In this document: piece after piece, positions 35,301-42,442 of the stretch
Numbering within the stretch: position 1 is the first letter of the stretch
Layout of the letters: each line of letters starts with the position of its first letter
Assembly (NCBI RefSeq): GCF_020216025.1
Contig: NZ_JAIWNC010000045.1
Span: forward strand, 24,573 to 88,572
DNA: 64,000 nt
Direction of reading: 5' to 3'
Source: Jidongwangia harbinensis
Lineage (GTDB): Bacteria > Actinomycetota > Actinomycetes > Mycobacteriales > Micromonosporaceae
Notes under the pieces: generated by a model
What the model was told of the DNA's origin: nothing
What the model saw: only the letters and a program-made list of their open reading frames with translations
Databases searched by the model: none
Position numbers and translations under genes: made by a program

Positions 35301-38300
35301 TCGGTGACCGACGTCTGGTTGCCCTTCGCGTCGTACGTCATCGTGGTCAGGTACCGGTTGTCGGTGGCCGACGAGGACCGTCCGTCGCGCAGGGTCAGCA
35401 TGACGTCGTTGCGGGGGTCCGGGGTGAGCACCGTCGACGTGGAGTCCGGGTAGTACGTGTAGTAGACGGTGGAGCACCGGTTGGCGGCCCGGTTCTGGCA
35501 GGAACTGGTGGAGACGACGTTGCCCCGGACGTCGTGTTCCTCGGTGGTCACGTGGCCGTTGGGGTCGGTGACGGTGCGCAGGAAGCCGCCGGTGTCGTAC
35601 CCGTACCTCGTGGTCCTGCCGAGCGCGTCGGTGGTGGAGATCCGGCGGTCCTCCGGCAGCTCGTAGGTGTCGGTGAGCCACTTGCCGTTGGGGTCGGTGG
35701 TGATCACCGTTTTGACCGGTGGTCCGGTGGACCTGCCGCGGGCGGCGAACTGTCCGGCGGCCTGGTCCGCGGACAGCTCCGAGCGGTAGTAGGCGAATTC
35801 GGCGAGATGGCCCGGGAAGAAGCCGTTGCTGCTGTCCGTGGCCGCCGAGGGCCAGCCCAGCGTGGTGCCGGCACCGACGTACGCGTTTCCGGCCTCGCTC
35901 TGCTCGACGGTCCGGTGCACCGTGCCGGACGGTTCGCCGTCGAGGTAGAGCGTGGTGCTGCCGGTGCCCGCGGCGAGCGCGACGTGGTGCCACTGGCCGT
36001 CGTTGACCGTGCCGCCGGTGGTGACCGGGGTGGCGCCGCCGCAGTAGCAGAACTGGCCGCGCAGCTTGCCGTCGCGCCCGACGTAGAGGGCGGGCACCCA
36101 GTTGTCGGTGTCCTCGTCCGGGTCGTTCCAGATCTCGTGCGACTGGAACGAGTAGAGCACCCCGCCGGTGTTCGTACCGGCGTCCATCTTGAACCAGAGG
36201 CTGACCGAGACCGGTCCGGACTGCGGCACGTTGCCGTCACCGAGTCCGACGTACGAGGCCTCGCCGTCGAAGTGGGCGACCTTGTCGTCGAACGGCCCGC
36301 CGCTGTTGCCCAGGCCGACGTCGCTGTACCAGGCGTCGTCGCCGATCACCTGGTTGACCGGCCGCCAGGTGCCCGACTCGGCGAACCGCCAGTAGTCGGC
36401 CGGCCGGGCATCGAGCACGCTGGCCTGGTACATCTTGCTGGAGCCCGAGACGGTGGGCTTGCCCAGCTGCCACACGCCGCCGTCGGTGTCGGTCATCCGG
36501 TCCACCGTGCCGTCGACCCGGTCGTAGCTGATCCGCGTGGTGGCGTTGCCGGACGGGCGCAGGATGGTGATCACCGGGTGCGAGTCCGTGGTGCCCGCCC
36601 GGTGCATGGTGGCGATCTCGTCGGCGGTCAGCGGCCGGTCGAACCGGGCGGCCTCGGCGATCCGTCCCTTGAAGAAGCTCGGTGCGGCGGTCGCCGACGG
36701 CTGGTCCGGCCAGCCGGCGCCGTTGAAGCCGGCACCGAGGTAGCGCCGGCTGCTGCCGGTCAGCCCGGCGATGCTCACCGCCGCGGTCTTGGTGCCCACC
36801 TCGGCGCCGTCGAGGTAGAGCCACTGCTTCCCGCCGCCGGCGACCAGCGCGACGTGGTGCCACTTGCCGTCGTTGACGGCGCCGGCGGTGGCCATCGTGG
36901 TGGTGGTGCCGGTCCAGAGGCCGCCGTGCAGCCGGCCGCTGCCGCCGATGTAGAGCGCCGGAGTGAAGTGCTTGCCGGTGGTGGCGTTGGTGATCGGGTC
37001 GGCGGAATAGCCGAACAGGACCCCGCGATCGCCCGGCTCCGCCTTGAACCACAGGGCGACCGACTGCACACCCGTGGCGGCGTCGAGTTTCGCCGGCAGC
37101 TCGACGCGCGAGGAGGTGCCGTTGAAGCCGGCCGCGGTGGCCGTCGCGCCGACCAGCGGGCCCGGCTGGCCGAGCGCGACGTCGGTGTACCCCGCGTTGT
37201 CGACGCCCTGATTCGTCGGGACCGCGCTGGCCGCCGTGACGCCCGCGGACTCGGTCAACCGCCAGTACGACTGCGGGCCCGCGTTGGCCACGATGGACGG
37301 ATACTGCGAGGCTGAGGTGTGCTGGTAGACCGTGCACCTGCCGTCGTTGCCCGGCGGGCAGACCCGGCTCAGCTCGTCGTCCGGGCCGTAGTGGTACTCG
37401 TGGGTGAAGCTGGACTCCGGGTCGTCCGGGTCCAGCCGCTCGGTGCTGACGTACAGCACGTGCCAGCGGCCGGAGCCGGTCTGCGCCCAGTCGATCCACA
37501 GCCGGCGGCCGGACGCGGCGGTCACCGACTCGGCGCGGCCTGCGGTGTACTGGAAGGTCAGCGCCCGGTTCTGCGCGTCGGTGATGGCGGTGACCCGGTA
37601 CTGCCCGGCGCCGGCTGCCTGGGTGAAAGCGTACGCGGTGCCGTCCTTGTCGACCAGCCGGTAGCCGCCGCTGATCGCGGTGAACGTGGCGAACCGCCCG
37701 GTCGGCGGCACGAAGCGTCCGTCCGGGTTGCGGCCGAAGCCCACCTCCTGCCCGTTCGGGTACGTCACCACGACGCCCTGCACCGAACCCGCCCGGTCGC
37801 GGGACTCGGTGGCCTTCGCGTCCAGGATGCTCGACCACCCGGCGCCGAACGCGGTGTCCCGCCGTACGTCCAGGGTGTTGTAGAAACGCTCCAGCGCGAG
37901 CGAGGGACCGACCGTCGGCACGGTGCGGTCGGTGACCGTGGTGGTGAAGTTGCGGGTGTTGGGGTCGAAGCCGCGCCCGCCATTCTGTGAGAGGCCCGTG
38001 GTGATCAGCGGCTGCGGGAAGCGCGGTACCAGGCTGTTGAGCTCCTGGGAGGTGCTGGTGGCCGAGCCGTCACTGGCGGACACCGTCCAGACGTAGGTCT
38101 TGCCCCAGCGCAGCACACCGGCCGGCACGGTCCAGCTTCGCGCGGCGATCGACCCGGACTGGGCGACGACCGTCGATGCGGCGTCGTACACGGTGAACGA
38201 GTAGCGAACAGCCGACGGGCCACCATCCGGATCGGTGGCGGCGGCCAGCAATTCCGGCGTCAGGGTCGGCACGCTGGCGCCGCTCGCCGGAGCTTGGGCG

Positions 38301-38701
38301 TCGATCTGCGGCGGGACGTTCGCGGCGAAGGTGCTCGCGTCCACGGCGCGCGGCGTCCTCGACTTCTTGACGGTGCGCTTCTCCGGTACGTCCGGTGGCA
38401 GCGCCCCGATGCCCTTGCCCGGGGCCCGGCCCGCGCCACCCTTCGCCCGGGTCGCGTCTGCCGGTGCCGGTCCGGTACCCGGCGACCCGCCGTCACGCTG
38501 CTGCGGCAGGCCCCGCAGGCTGTTGTCCACCGCCGGCCGTGGCGGGTCCAGGTACGCCCGCACCGAGGCCAGCGCCGCGCCGAGGGACGGTCCCGGCTCC
38601 AGCTCATCGGCCAGTTCCAGCGGTACGGCACCGCTGACGGTCAACGACATCGTGGCGAGCAGACCCAGGGCTCGCCTGCGCATCGTGGATCTGGCGGACA
38701 T
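29300..38701 (-). CDS. Secreted RHS/YD-repeat polymorphic toxin with LamG, Hint and C-terminal toxin domains
   Basis: About 3133 residues from the ATG at 38701 (GGGGT upstream; an ATG at 38728 is possible). A signal peptide (MRRRALGLLATMSLTVSGAV) precedes fibronectin-like and RHS N-terminal sequence. Three LamG-like jelly rolls lie near residues 540-700, 825-980 and 1550-1690 (GVQSVALWFKAEPGDRGVLF-type strands). Dozens of YD repeats fill the rest, ending in the RHS core signature LARWYNPDTGQFDSRD and SANRFAYANNSPLLSIDPTG near 2540. A Lys/Pro/Ala-rich linker and a hydrophobic helix pair (LILEVAAVAAMITAGVACA) follow and may help translocation. The pretoxin Hint domain (2870-3018) has SCRTGNSFAPGTPVLMADGS at its start and VLVHNC at its end, suggesting self-cleavage. 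The last 115 residues are the variable toxin, ending GARWSMRGGGMTFEGFL; an RNase of the barnase/EndoU/colicin group is my guess. The immunity gene follows directly. Confidence 0.92.
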   Translation of the reverse strand: MSARSTMRRRALGLLATMSLTVSGAVPLELADELEPGPSLGAALASVRAYLDPPRPAVDNSLRGLPQQRDGGSPGTGPAPADATRAKGGAGRAPGKGIGALPPDVPEKRTVKKSRTPRAVDASTFAANVPPQIDAQAPASGASVPTLTPELLAAATDPDGGPSAVRYSFTVYDAASTVVAQSGSIAARSWTVPAGVLRWGKTYVWTVSASDGSATSTSQELNSLVPRFPQPLITTGLSQNGGRGFDPNTRNFTTTVTDRTVPTVGPSLALERFYNTLDVRRDTAFGAGWSSILDAKATESRDRAGSVQGVVVTYPNGQEVGFGRNPDGRFVPPTGRFATFTAISGGYRLVDKDGTAYAFTQAAGAGQYRVTAITDAQNRALTFQYTAGRAESVTAASGRRLWIDWAQTGSGRWHVLYVSTERLDPDDPESSFTHEYHYGPDDELSRVCPPGNDGRCTVYQHTSASQYPSIVANAGPQSYWRLTESAGVTAASAVPTNQGVDNAGYTDVALGQPGPLVGATATAAGFNGTSSRVELPAKLDAATGVQSVALWFKAEPGDRGVLFGYSADPITNATTGKHFTPALYIGGSGRLHGGLWTGTTTTMATAGAVNDGKWHHVALVAGGGKQWLYLDGAEVGTKTAAVSIAGLTGSSRRYLGAGFNGAGWPDQPSATAAPSFFKGRIAEAARFDRPLTADEIATMHRAGTTDSHPVITILRPSGNATTRISYDRVDGTVDRMTDTDGGVWQLGKPTVSGSSKMYQASVLDARPADYWRFAESGTWRPVNQVIGDDAWYSDVGLGNSGGPFDDKVAHFDGEASYVGLGDGNVPQSGPVSVSLWFKMDAGTNTGGVLYSFQSHEIWNDPDEDTDNWVPALYVGRDGKLRGQFCYCGGATPVTTGGTVNDGQWHHVALAAGTGSTTLYLDGEPSGTVHRTVEQSEAGNAYVGAGTTLGWPSAATDSSNGFFPGHLAEFAYYRSELSADQAAGQFAARGRSTGPPVKTVITTDPNGKWLTDTYELPEDRRISTTDALGRTTRYGYDTGGFLRTVTDPNGHVTTEEHDVRGNVVSTSSCQNRAANRCSTVYYTYYPDSTSTVLTPDPRNDVMLTLRDGRSSSATDNRYLTTMTYDAKGNQTSVTDPLGRVTRTTYSDGTGAAVGGGLVPAGLPTAVTTPGGARRGVAYYRTGDVASVTEPTGKVTSYVYDLAGRVTDQTETTSSFPDGLSTHYGYDALSRMVWKVEPPVTNKVTGVVHTASTAMDYDADGFLIEQTAIDKTGGDASRTVLYTYNEHGQPSTVTDTSGNETHYTYDVRGNVRTETAPDGGVTRSGYDLNGHLTSTTEVGWTGDPNKPSPARDLVLETRTYDPAGRLASEIDAMNWVTSYTYTDNGLTATVTRRDPATGASFVAEDNAYDAAGNLVSQKTNNGVTLTTYTLDAAGRTTASALDPSGVNRITQYDYSDDDALLATNRRVGTGAVEERLTYAYDAAGNQISEALWLSGADRAARWRLDGLTDGRAADDVGNGALTPAPGVTFSTERDGAAILNGTDGRLTSAATPVDSSRSFTVAAWVKLGATGRTGQAVSADGNKQSPFQLRYDTTVNRWQFITSQSDSATPGAIASTSTSTPSTGTWTHLAGVYDAGTQTMRLYVNGTLEDTDTGARPFVSSGGTTVGAGRWNGTVTDFWQGQVDDVQLYQKALTGNEVGAVRNGGGPGGDARVVRTSYRVDEGGFVRAATRPNGDTTDYTYDQGDRLAVVAEPPAASETGGGTPVRSRATSTTGYNTFGNAVDERDAAGRRTTHTYDAADRPTETRWESYLAPGVSTPVVPRLTRTYDKLGQLLSLTDGLQRTSSFAYDQLGRLVKQTEPGGAVTRHTYDLIGDRLSTTAPSGAVSTATYDYLGRTVTSTDVVRQDNTNYTTSYGYAPGGWRGSVRSPAGVTESVTYNAVGQVVSGTDGANSVTRLYYDALGRQDVTILPNGTELGTAFDKASRPVETWELAPGGDFLAGTFAEYDLAGNTTATVDERGTRTTYAYDAAGQLTSQRRPVSASQAIQTSFGYDAVGNTTRFTNGRGNSFVTTYNSMNLPESLIEPATTRYPGAADRTFTRVYDAAGRVVADRSPGNVNTAYEYDAAGNLTRHSGTGAEAATTDRVFDYDADGRLTSASAPGGTNTFGYDDRDLLRTTAGPSGAATLTYNPDGRPASRTDAAGATSYTYDSAGRLGTLASTGAGLSASFGYNALSQPTAIRYAGGNTRTFEYDAFRRLSRDQLHTPAGAEVAAIDYQYDVAGNLTDKTTTGFGGTTENSYTYDLAGQLTSWDNGVSKVAYEYDAAGNRTRIGNRTLTYDARNQLMSSSDGTQYAYTARGTLAETGKTGTTTLTRADAFGQIISQQAPNGQTQTYAYDALGRVMRTGFAYSGLGNTLASDGASSYVRDPFDDLFGTVTGGTARYSWTDRHTDQVGQFTATGATLTGATTYDPLGKVLASNGMSGSLGYQQEWTDTSTGRVNMLARWYNPDTGQFDSRDSVTTSPTPDPVSANRFAYANNSPLLSIDPTGHDADEPDRLITVNPGGVTRQAVRPGKVGGGIQGAAGKQTGGPKKLTPPKKVTPPKKVAPAKKATAKKPAATGKKSEGKAAAETKATQKKVVEKAKQDGSMSFLDRARQLVTDPASSIRDAAKWIEDNSDLILEVAAVAAMITAGVACAVITAGTAAALCVVGTAALINLTKDALQGDIKNNGDIFQSLGEGAVTGLMDRFGGRFIGRFAGPLVSRVSSTTVGRVVTSRGGEAFTSSLVDVTSQLVTTGKVDLSDVAVAALTDAVLPGSRGRRAIPSRRGATPTTTSGGPSDPGGALPAGQDLSPGTGPLSRSSSPLTARDTTSPSVSCRTGNSFAPGTPVLMADGSTKPIRDVKVGDRVRSTDPASGLTGSREVTAVHVNHDRKLTDLTVRTRDGGKAVVHTTRHHEIWNSTTATWDGAGELRADTELHALDGRTTVLAKRNFNGARDMHDLTVEQIHTYYVLAGETPVLVHNCGLDNAGADDLYKLATNGGSPSRLSPAGRGIQKHSAPNRPQAQRDKYDYGANNNSDRNEVGDTLIQEILTDPNASRTVNHGAPAHYGGSQLDIRMGNGIGARWSMRGGGMTFEGFL

Positions 38702-38792
38702 GGCACCCCGTTCAGTTCGGTCGTGCACTCCTGATGTGGGGAGTTGACCAAGTCGGCCGCCGTCCGGCTACCGTCCGGATCATGTCCGTACT

Positions 38793-38811
38793 GTTCGGAA
38801 CGGTTCCGAAC
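38793..38811. promoter_or_regulatory. Perfect 9-1-9 palindrome between divergent genes
   Basis: GTTCGGAACGGTTCCGAAC has 9-bp half-sites around one base. It sits 92 bp upstream of the RHS start and 11 bp before the start of the membrane HTH gene, so it is well placed to control one or both promoters. The HTH protein encoded next to it is the natural candidate to bind it. Confidence 0.6.
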
Positions 38812-38822
38812 ACCGAGGTGGC

Positions 38823-39869
38823 ATGGCGGCATCGATTACCGTGCAAGCCGTGATCCGAAAGCTGAGGTTCGACTTCACCGTCCACTCGCCACTCCGGACC
38901 CCCGAAGACTTCGTCGCCGAGCTCCGCAGGCTGCGCGCGCAGGTCGGTGATCCGTCGTTCCGGAACCTCCACCGCATCGCCGGGGAACGGATCGCGGACG
39001 CGCCGAACGGCCACCGGATGGACCCGCTCTCGCCGAGCACCACCTCCGAGATCCTCGGCGGGAAACGGTTGCCCCGACTGCCCCGCCTGGAGTTCGTCGA
39101 GTCGTACGTGACGGCGTGCCTGAGCTTCCACGGTGTGGACGGTCCGGCCACCACCGCCGAGGTCGAACGATGGCGCGAACGATGGCACTCACTCGCTACC
39201 CGCGAACAGCAGGAGGAGCCCGCGCCCGTGGACGCGCCGCGACCGCGCCGTCCACTGACCCGGCTGCTCGTGGTCGTCGCCTTCCTGGCCGGTCTCGGCG
39301 TCGGCATCGGGGTCAGCCGGAGCTGGCCGGCCGACCGGTCGGCGGCTGCCAGTGTGACGGCGCCCGCCGAGCCCAGCACCGAGGCACCGGACGTCTGCCT
39401 GGCCCAGGGAACAACACTTCCCACCGGCCAGGACGTCCTTCGGCTCCCTCCCGAGGGGCAACAGACCGGCTCGTGGTGGGTCAACGATCCCGATTTCGCC
39501 ACACTGCACACCGACGGCCGCCGCTTCCGCGCCGACGTCGTCGCGGGCAAGTCCCGTCCGGGCGACGTGATCATCGTCAAGAGCGACGTCGCGCTGGTGC
39601 AGGGCTCGACCTACGCCCTCGCGTTCAGCGCCTCCGCCGACCACCCCACCACGGTACGGGTGCGTGTGCAGGACAATCAGCCACCGCTGTACGAGTGGTC
39701 CCACGACCAGGAGGTGCCCGTCACCCAGCATGGTTGCCTGCACCTCTACCAGTTCGTGGCCCGGAAGAGCAGCGCCCACTCGGAGCTCACGTTCCAGGTC
39801 GGTGGACACGACCAGGACTTCCGCCTGCAGATCCAGGACGTGTCGCTGGTCGAGTCCCCGCATCGCTGA
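38823..39869 (+). CDS. Predicted membrane one-component regulator: HTH, TM helix, CBM4/9-like ectodomain
   Basis: 348 residues. The N-terminus (27-100) has the actinobacterial XRE-like pattern: TPEDFVAELRRLRAQVGDPS, SPSTTSEILGGKRLPRLP, FVESYVTACLSFHG. A proline/arginine linker leads to a single membrane helix (147-166, LLVVVAFLAGLGVGIG). The outside part (175-348) is a beta jelly roll like carbohydrate-binding modules of family 4/9: GSTYALAFSASADHPTTVRV, ELTFQVGGHDQDFRLQIQ and QDVSLVE at the end. Two cysteines (about 192 and 303) could form a disulfide. This is the layout of a ToxR-like sensor that reads an extracellular ligand and binds DNA. It is divergent from the RHS toxin gene with a palindrome between them, so control of the toxin is plausible. 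The domain calls are by pattern only. Confidence 0.7.
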   Translation: MAASITVQAVIRKLRFDFTVHSPLRTPEDFVAELRRLRAQVGDPSFRNLHRIAGERIADAPNGHRMDPLSPSTTSEILGGKRLPRLPRLEFVESYVTACLSFHGVDGPATTAEVERWRERWHSLATREQQEEPAPVDAPRPRRPLTRLLVVVAFLAGLGVGIGVSRSWPADRSAAASVTAPAEPSTEAPDVCLAQGTTLPTGQDVLRLPPEGQQTGSWWVNDPDFATLHTDGRRFRADVVAGKSRPGDVIIVKSDVALVQGSTYALAFSASADHPTTVRVRVQDNQPPLYEWSHDQEVPVTQHGCLHLYQFVARKSSAHSELTFQVGGHDQDFRLQIQDVSLVESPHR

Positions 39870-39945
39870 ACGGGCGTACGGGCAGGGACACCGGGGTGGC
39901 CGGCGTCCGATAGGGTCCGCAGATGCGGCCACGCATCAACGCGAC

Positions 39946-40518
39946 GTGACCAGTGACTACGCGATCGACGCCGAGGACATCGGTGACCTCCTCGCCGGCG
40001 GGGCTCACCTGGTGGGCCACTCCTACGGCGGCACCGTGGCCATGCTCGCCGCCGCCGCTCACCCCGATCTGGTCCGCTCCCTGGCGCTCATCGAGCCGTG
40101 CGCACACACCGTGGCCGCCGCCGATCCCGGCGTCGCCCGGGCCATCGACGACGGCCGCCGGTTCATGGCCGGGGCCCGACGGGGCACCCCGGAGGAGTAC
40201 GTCGACCTGGCCTTCGGCGACCGGCCGCACCCCGAGCCGGCCGGGTGACTGCGACGCGCCGCCCACACGGCGCTGCACGAGCGGCCGTGTTGGCTTGCCG
40301 AGCTGGCGACCGAGCCACTGCGCACCGCGCGCTTCCCGAAGCTGGTGATCGTCGGCGGTTGGGAAACCGTTCCGCCCGGCTACCTGCCCGGCATGGCAAC
40401 CCTGATGCAGACCATCTGCGCAACAGTTGCCGATCGCATCGACGCTCGGCTCGTACGCATACCCGGCGCCGCCCACGAGCCGCAGCGCGAGCAACCTGGG
40501 GCGGTCAACGCCTGCTGA
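39946..40518 (+). pseudogene. Alpha/beta hydrolase pseudogene (truncated, in-frame TGA)
   Basis: Reads as a serine hydrolase that lost its beginning and carries one stop. VGHSYGGTVAMLAAAAHPDLV is an intact nucleophile elbow, but the oxyanion region that should precede it by about 60 residues is missing. The frame stops at a TGA (40246-40248) after FGDRPHPEPAG. The same frame then continues with perfect coding character: LRRAAHTALHERPCWLAELA, KLVIVGGWETVPPGYLPG and the catalytic-His region RIPGAAHEPQREQPGAV, to a stop at 40518. A single base change would explain the stop. It lies between the HTH membrane regulator and the intact esterase. Confidence 0.7.
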
Positions 40519-40558
40519 CCGAACTCTGGTCGACCGCGTGACACCGTCCTGGCTCGCT

Positions 40559-41311
40559 CTACACGCTGCGCCAGAAGTCCGACAGCATCCGCGCCGCCCG
40601 TGCCGGGTCCTGCAGCATCCACCAGTGGCCGATCCCGTCGAGATCGACGGCGCGCGCACCGGCGCGCCGGGCGGCGCGGTGGCGCGTGGCGACGCTGCCG
40701 ACGGTCAGATCCTCGGTGGCGACCGGGACCAGGCCCGGTCGGGCCGCGGCTTTCGGCAGATCGCGGCCGCGCTCGGCCAGCACCGTCTGGGACAGTGATC
40801 GATACAGCGCCAGGATGGCCCGGCCCATGTCCGGACCCTGGCCCAGTGCCACCTCGCCGGCAGTCGGCTCGGGGATGCCCCAGTCGACCATGCGTGCCGC
40901 CCGCTGCGCGACGTCGCCGGAGAAGAGTTCCTCGACATGACGCTCGCCCGTACCCGGCGTCTGCCAGAGCTTCGCCACGTCGTGCCAGGTGTAGTCGGGC
41001 TCGTACCCGGCAACGGTCTCGCTGACCCAGCTGCGCAGCAGGTCGGGGCGGGTCATCGCGACCTCGAGCACGTATCCTCCGGCCAGGCTGTGGCCGACAA
41101 GGTGCACGGGCGTCTCGAATCGTGACAGCTCTGCGATCAGCCAGTCGCAATAGTCCGCGAACGTAGCCCCGAACCTCGGGCCCAACGGCGAGCCGAAGCC
41201 CGGCGGCGACAGCCGGACCAGATCCTGCGTCTGGGTCCGGGACAGCTCGTTGATCAGAGGCGTCCACACGGCCGAGGTCACCGGGACCCCGTTGACGAAA
41301 ACAATGGTCAT
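40559..41311 (-). CDS. Alpha/beta hydrolase (esterase-like)
   Basis: 250 residues from the ATG at 41311; the frame is open further upstream but that part is antisense to the LysR gene. MTIVFVNGVPVTSAVW marks the N-terminal strand, LVGHSLAGGYVLEVA the nucleophile Ser, and LDGIGHWWMLQDPARAA the catalytic His at the C-terminus. Short cap region, no signal peptide, so it is probably a cytosolic carboxylesterase. It is divergent from the LysR gene (91 bp gap), which probably regulates it. A Baeyer-Villiger monooxygenase gene lies beyond LysR, and an esterase that opens its ester or lactone products would fit. Confidence 0.85.
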   Translation of the reverse strand: MTIVFVNGVPVTSAVWTPLINELSRTQTQDLVRLSPPGFGSPLGPRFGATFADYCDWLIAELSRFETPVHLVGHSLAGGYVLEVAMTRPDLLRSWVSETVAGYEPDYTWHDVAKLWQTPGTGERHVEELFSGDVAQRAARMVDWGIPEPTAGEVALGQGPDMGRAILALYRSLSQTVLAERGRDLPKAAARPGLVPVATEDLTVGSVATRHRAARRAGARAVDLDGIGHWWMLQDPARAARMLSDFWRSV

Positions 41312-41401
41312 GGCGGAATCACAGCAGCGGCCCTGGGCGGCCGTCCAAGACCCGTTCTGCAGGTCGTCATGCCGTGCGTGCATGACGCGTAGGCTTCGAA
41401 C

Positions 41402-42292
41402 GTGGTTCCCGATCTCGATCTGCGGCTGGTCCGGTACTTCACGGTCGTCGCCGAACACCTGAACTTCGCCCGCGCCGCCGACGAACTGCGGGTGGCTCAG
41501 CCCTCGTTGAGCCGCCAGATCCAGCGGCTGGAGAACACCCTCGGGACACGCCTGCTGGAACGCACCACCCAGGGCAGCCGGCTCACCGCCGCCGGCGCCG
41601 CCTTCCTCCCCCATGCGCAGCAACTGCTGCACGGCGCCCGGCAGACGGTCCTCGCCGCCCGCGCCGCGGCGCCGGCCCGCACGATCACGATCGGGTACGC
41701 CGAGGATCTGGTCGTCACCCCCGCCGTCCGCGACCTGCGCCACCGCCATCCCGACGCGCACATCCGTACCCGTCATCTCGACTTCCAGGACGCCGGTGCC
41801 CTGCTCGACCGGCAGGTCGACGCGCTGGTGACCCGCACGCCGCTGCCGATCCCGGCCGATGGCCTGAAGCTGACGATGCTGTACGCCGAGCCCCGGGTCC
41901 TGCTGGTGAACGCGGCCCACCGTTTCGCCGGCGTGGAGTCCGTCACCGTGGCCGACGTGTGGGCGGAACCGCTGGTCGGCTGCACCGGCATGGGCGCCTC
42001 GTGGACCGGCTTCTGGCGGCTCGAACCCCGCCCCGGCAGCAGACCCGCCCCGGTGGGCACGGCCATCGCCGACAGGTACGGGGACAAACTCGAAGCCATC
42101 GCCGAGGGCAACGCCGTCGCGGTCGTCCCGGCCGGCGACCGGCGTTTCACCCTGCGCCCCGAACTGGTCGCCGTACCCATCGCCGAGGCCGAGCCGTGCC
42201 GGGTCGTCGTCGTCACCCGCGCCGCGGACACCAGCATCCTCGTCGCGGACTTCGTCAGGTCCGCGGAGCACCTCCTCGCCTCCCGCGCCTGA
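41402..42292 (+). CDS. LysR family transcriptional regulator
   Basis: 296 residues from a GTG at 41402. The helix-turn-helix is LRLVRYFTVVAEHLNFARAA followed by LRVAQPSLSRQIQRLENTLG and LLERTTQGSRLTAAG. The C-terminal two-lobed effector domain starts at ARTITIGYAEDLVVT. LysR proteins bind a small ligand and usually activate a divergent gene, here the esterase at 40559-41311; the monooxygenase at 42443 follows in the same direction. The full-length domain structure is intact. Confidence 0.92.
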   Translation: MVPDLDLRLVRYFTVVAEHLNFARAADELRVAQPSLSRQIQRLENTLGTRLLERTTQGSRLTAAGAAFLPHAQQLLHGARQTVLAARAAAPARTITIGYAEDLVVTPAVRDLRHRHPDAHIRTRHLDFQDAGALLDRQVDALVTRTPLPIPADGLKLTMLYAEPRVLLVNAAHRFAGVESVTVADVWAEPLVGCTGMGASWTGFWRLEPRPGSRPAPVGTAIADRYGDKLEAIAEGNAVAVVPAGDRRFTLRPELVAVPIAEAEPCRVVVVTRAADTSILVADFVRSAEHLLASRA

Positions 42293-42442
42293 TCGGCTCG
42301 CGTCCGGTGCTCGCCGCCGGACCTGCACACCACCTACACGCGCATACAGCCCGTGTGAGGGTCACCGCTGGACGCTGTCCTCCCCACCACGGAGGCAACC
42401 CGTGAAGACGATCCGCTAACAGCCCCGGAAGATGCGCGAAAG

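Noticed and set aside
32315..37315. Plus-strand open frame of 1666 codons
   Set aside because: It is antisense to the RHS gene, lies in a frame with strong GC-driven openness, and is Val/Gly/Arg-rich without any domain. The RHS frame on the other strand has clear repeats and motifs.
29300..38701. Repeats in the RHS gene as a CRISPR or satellite array
   Set aside because: They are imperfect YD-repeat codons of one reading frame without constant spacers.
40246..40248. In-frame TGA as a selenocysteine codon
   Set aside because: The position is not catalytic in hydrolases, no stem-loop is apparent after it, and the N-terminus is missing too, so it reads as gene decay.
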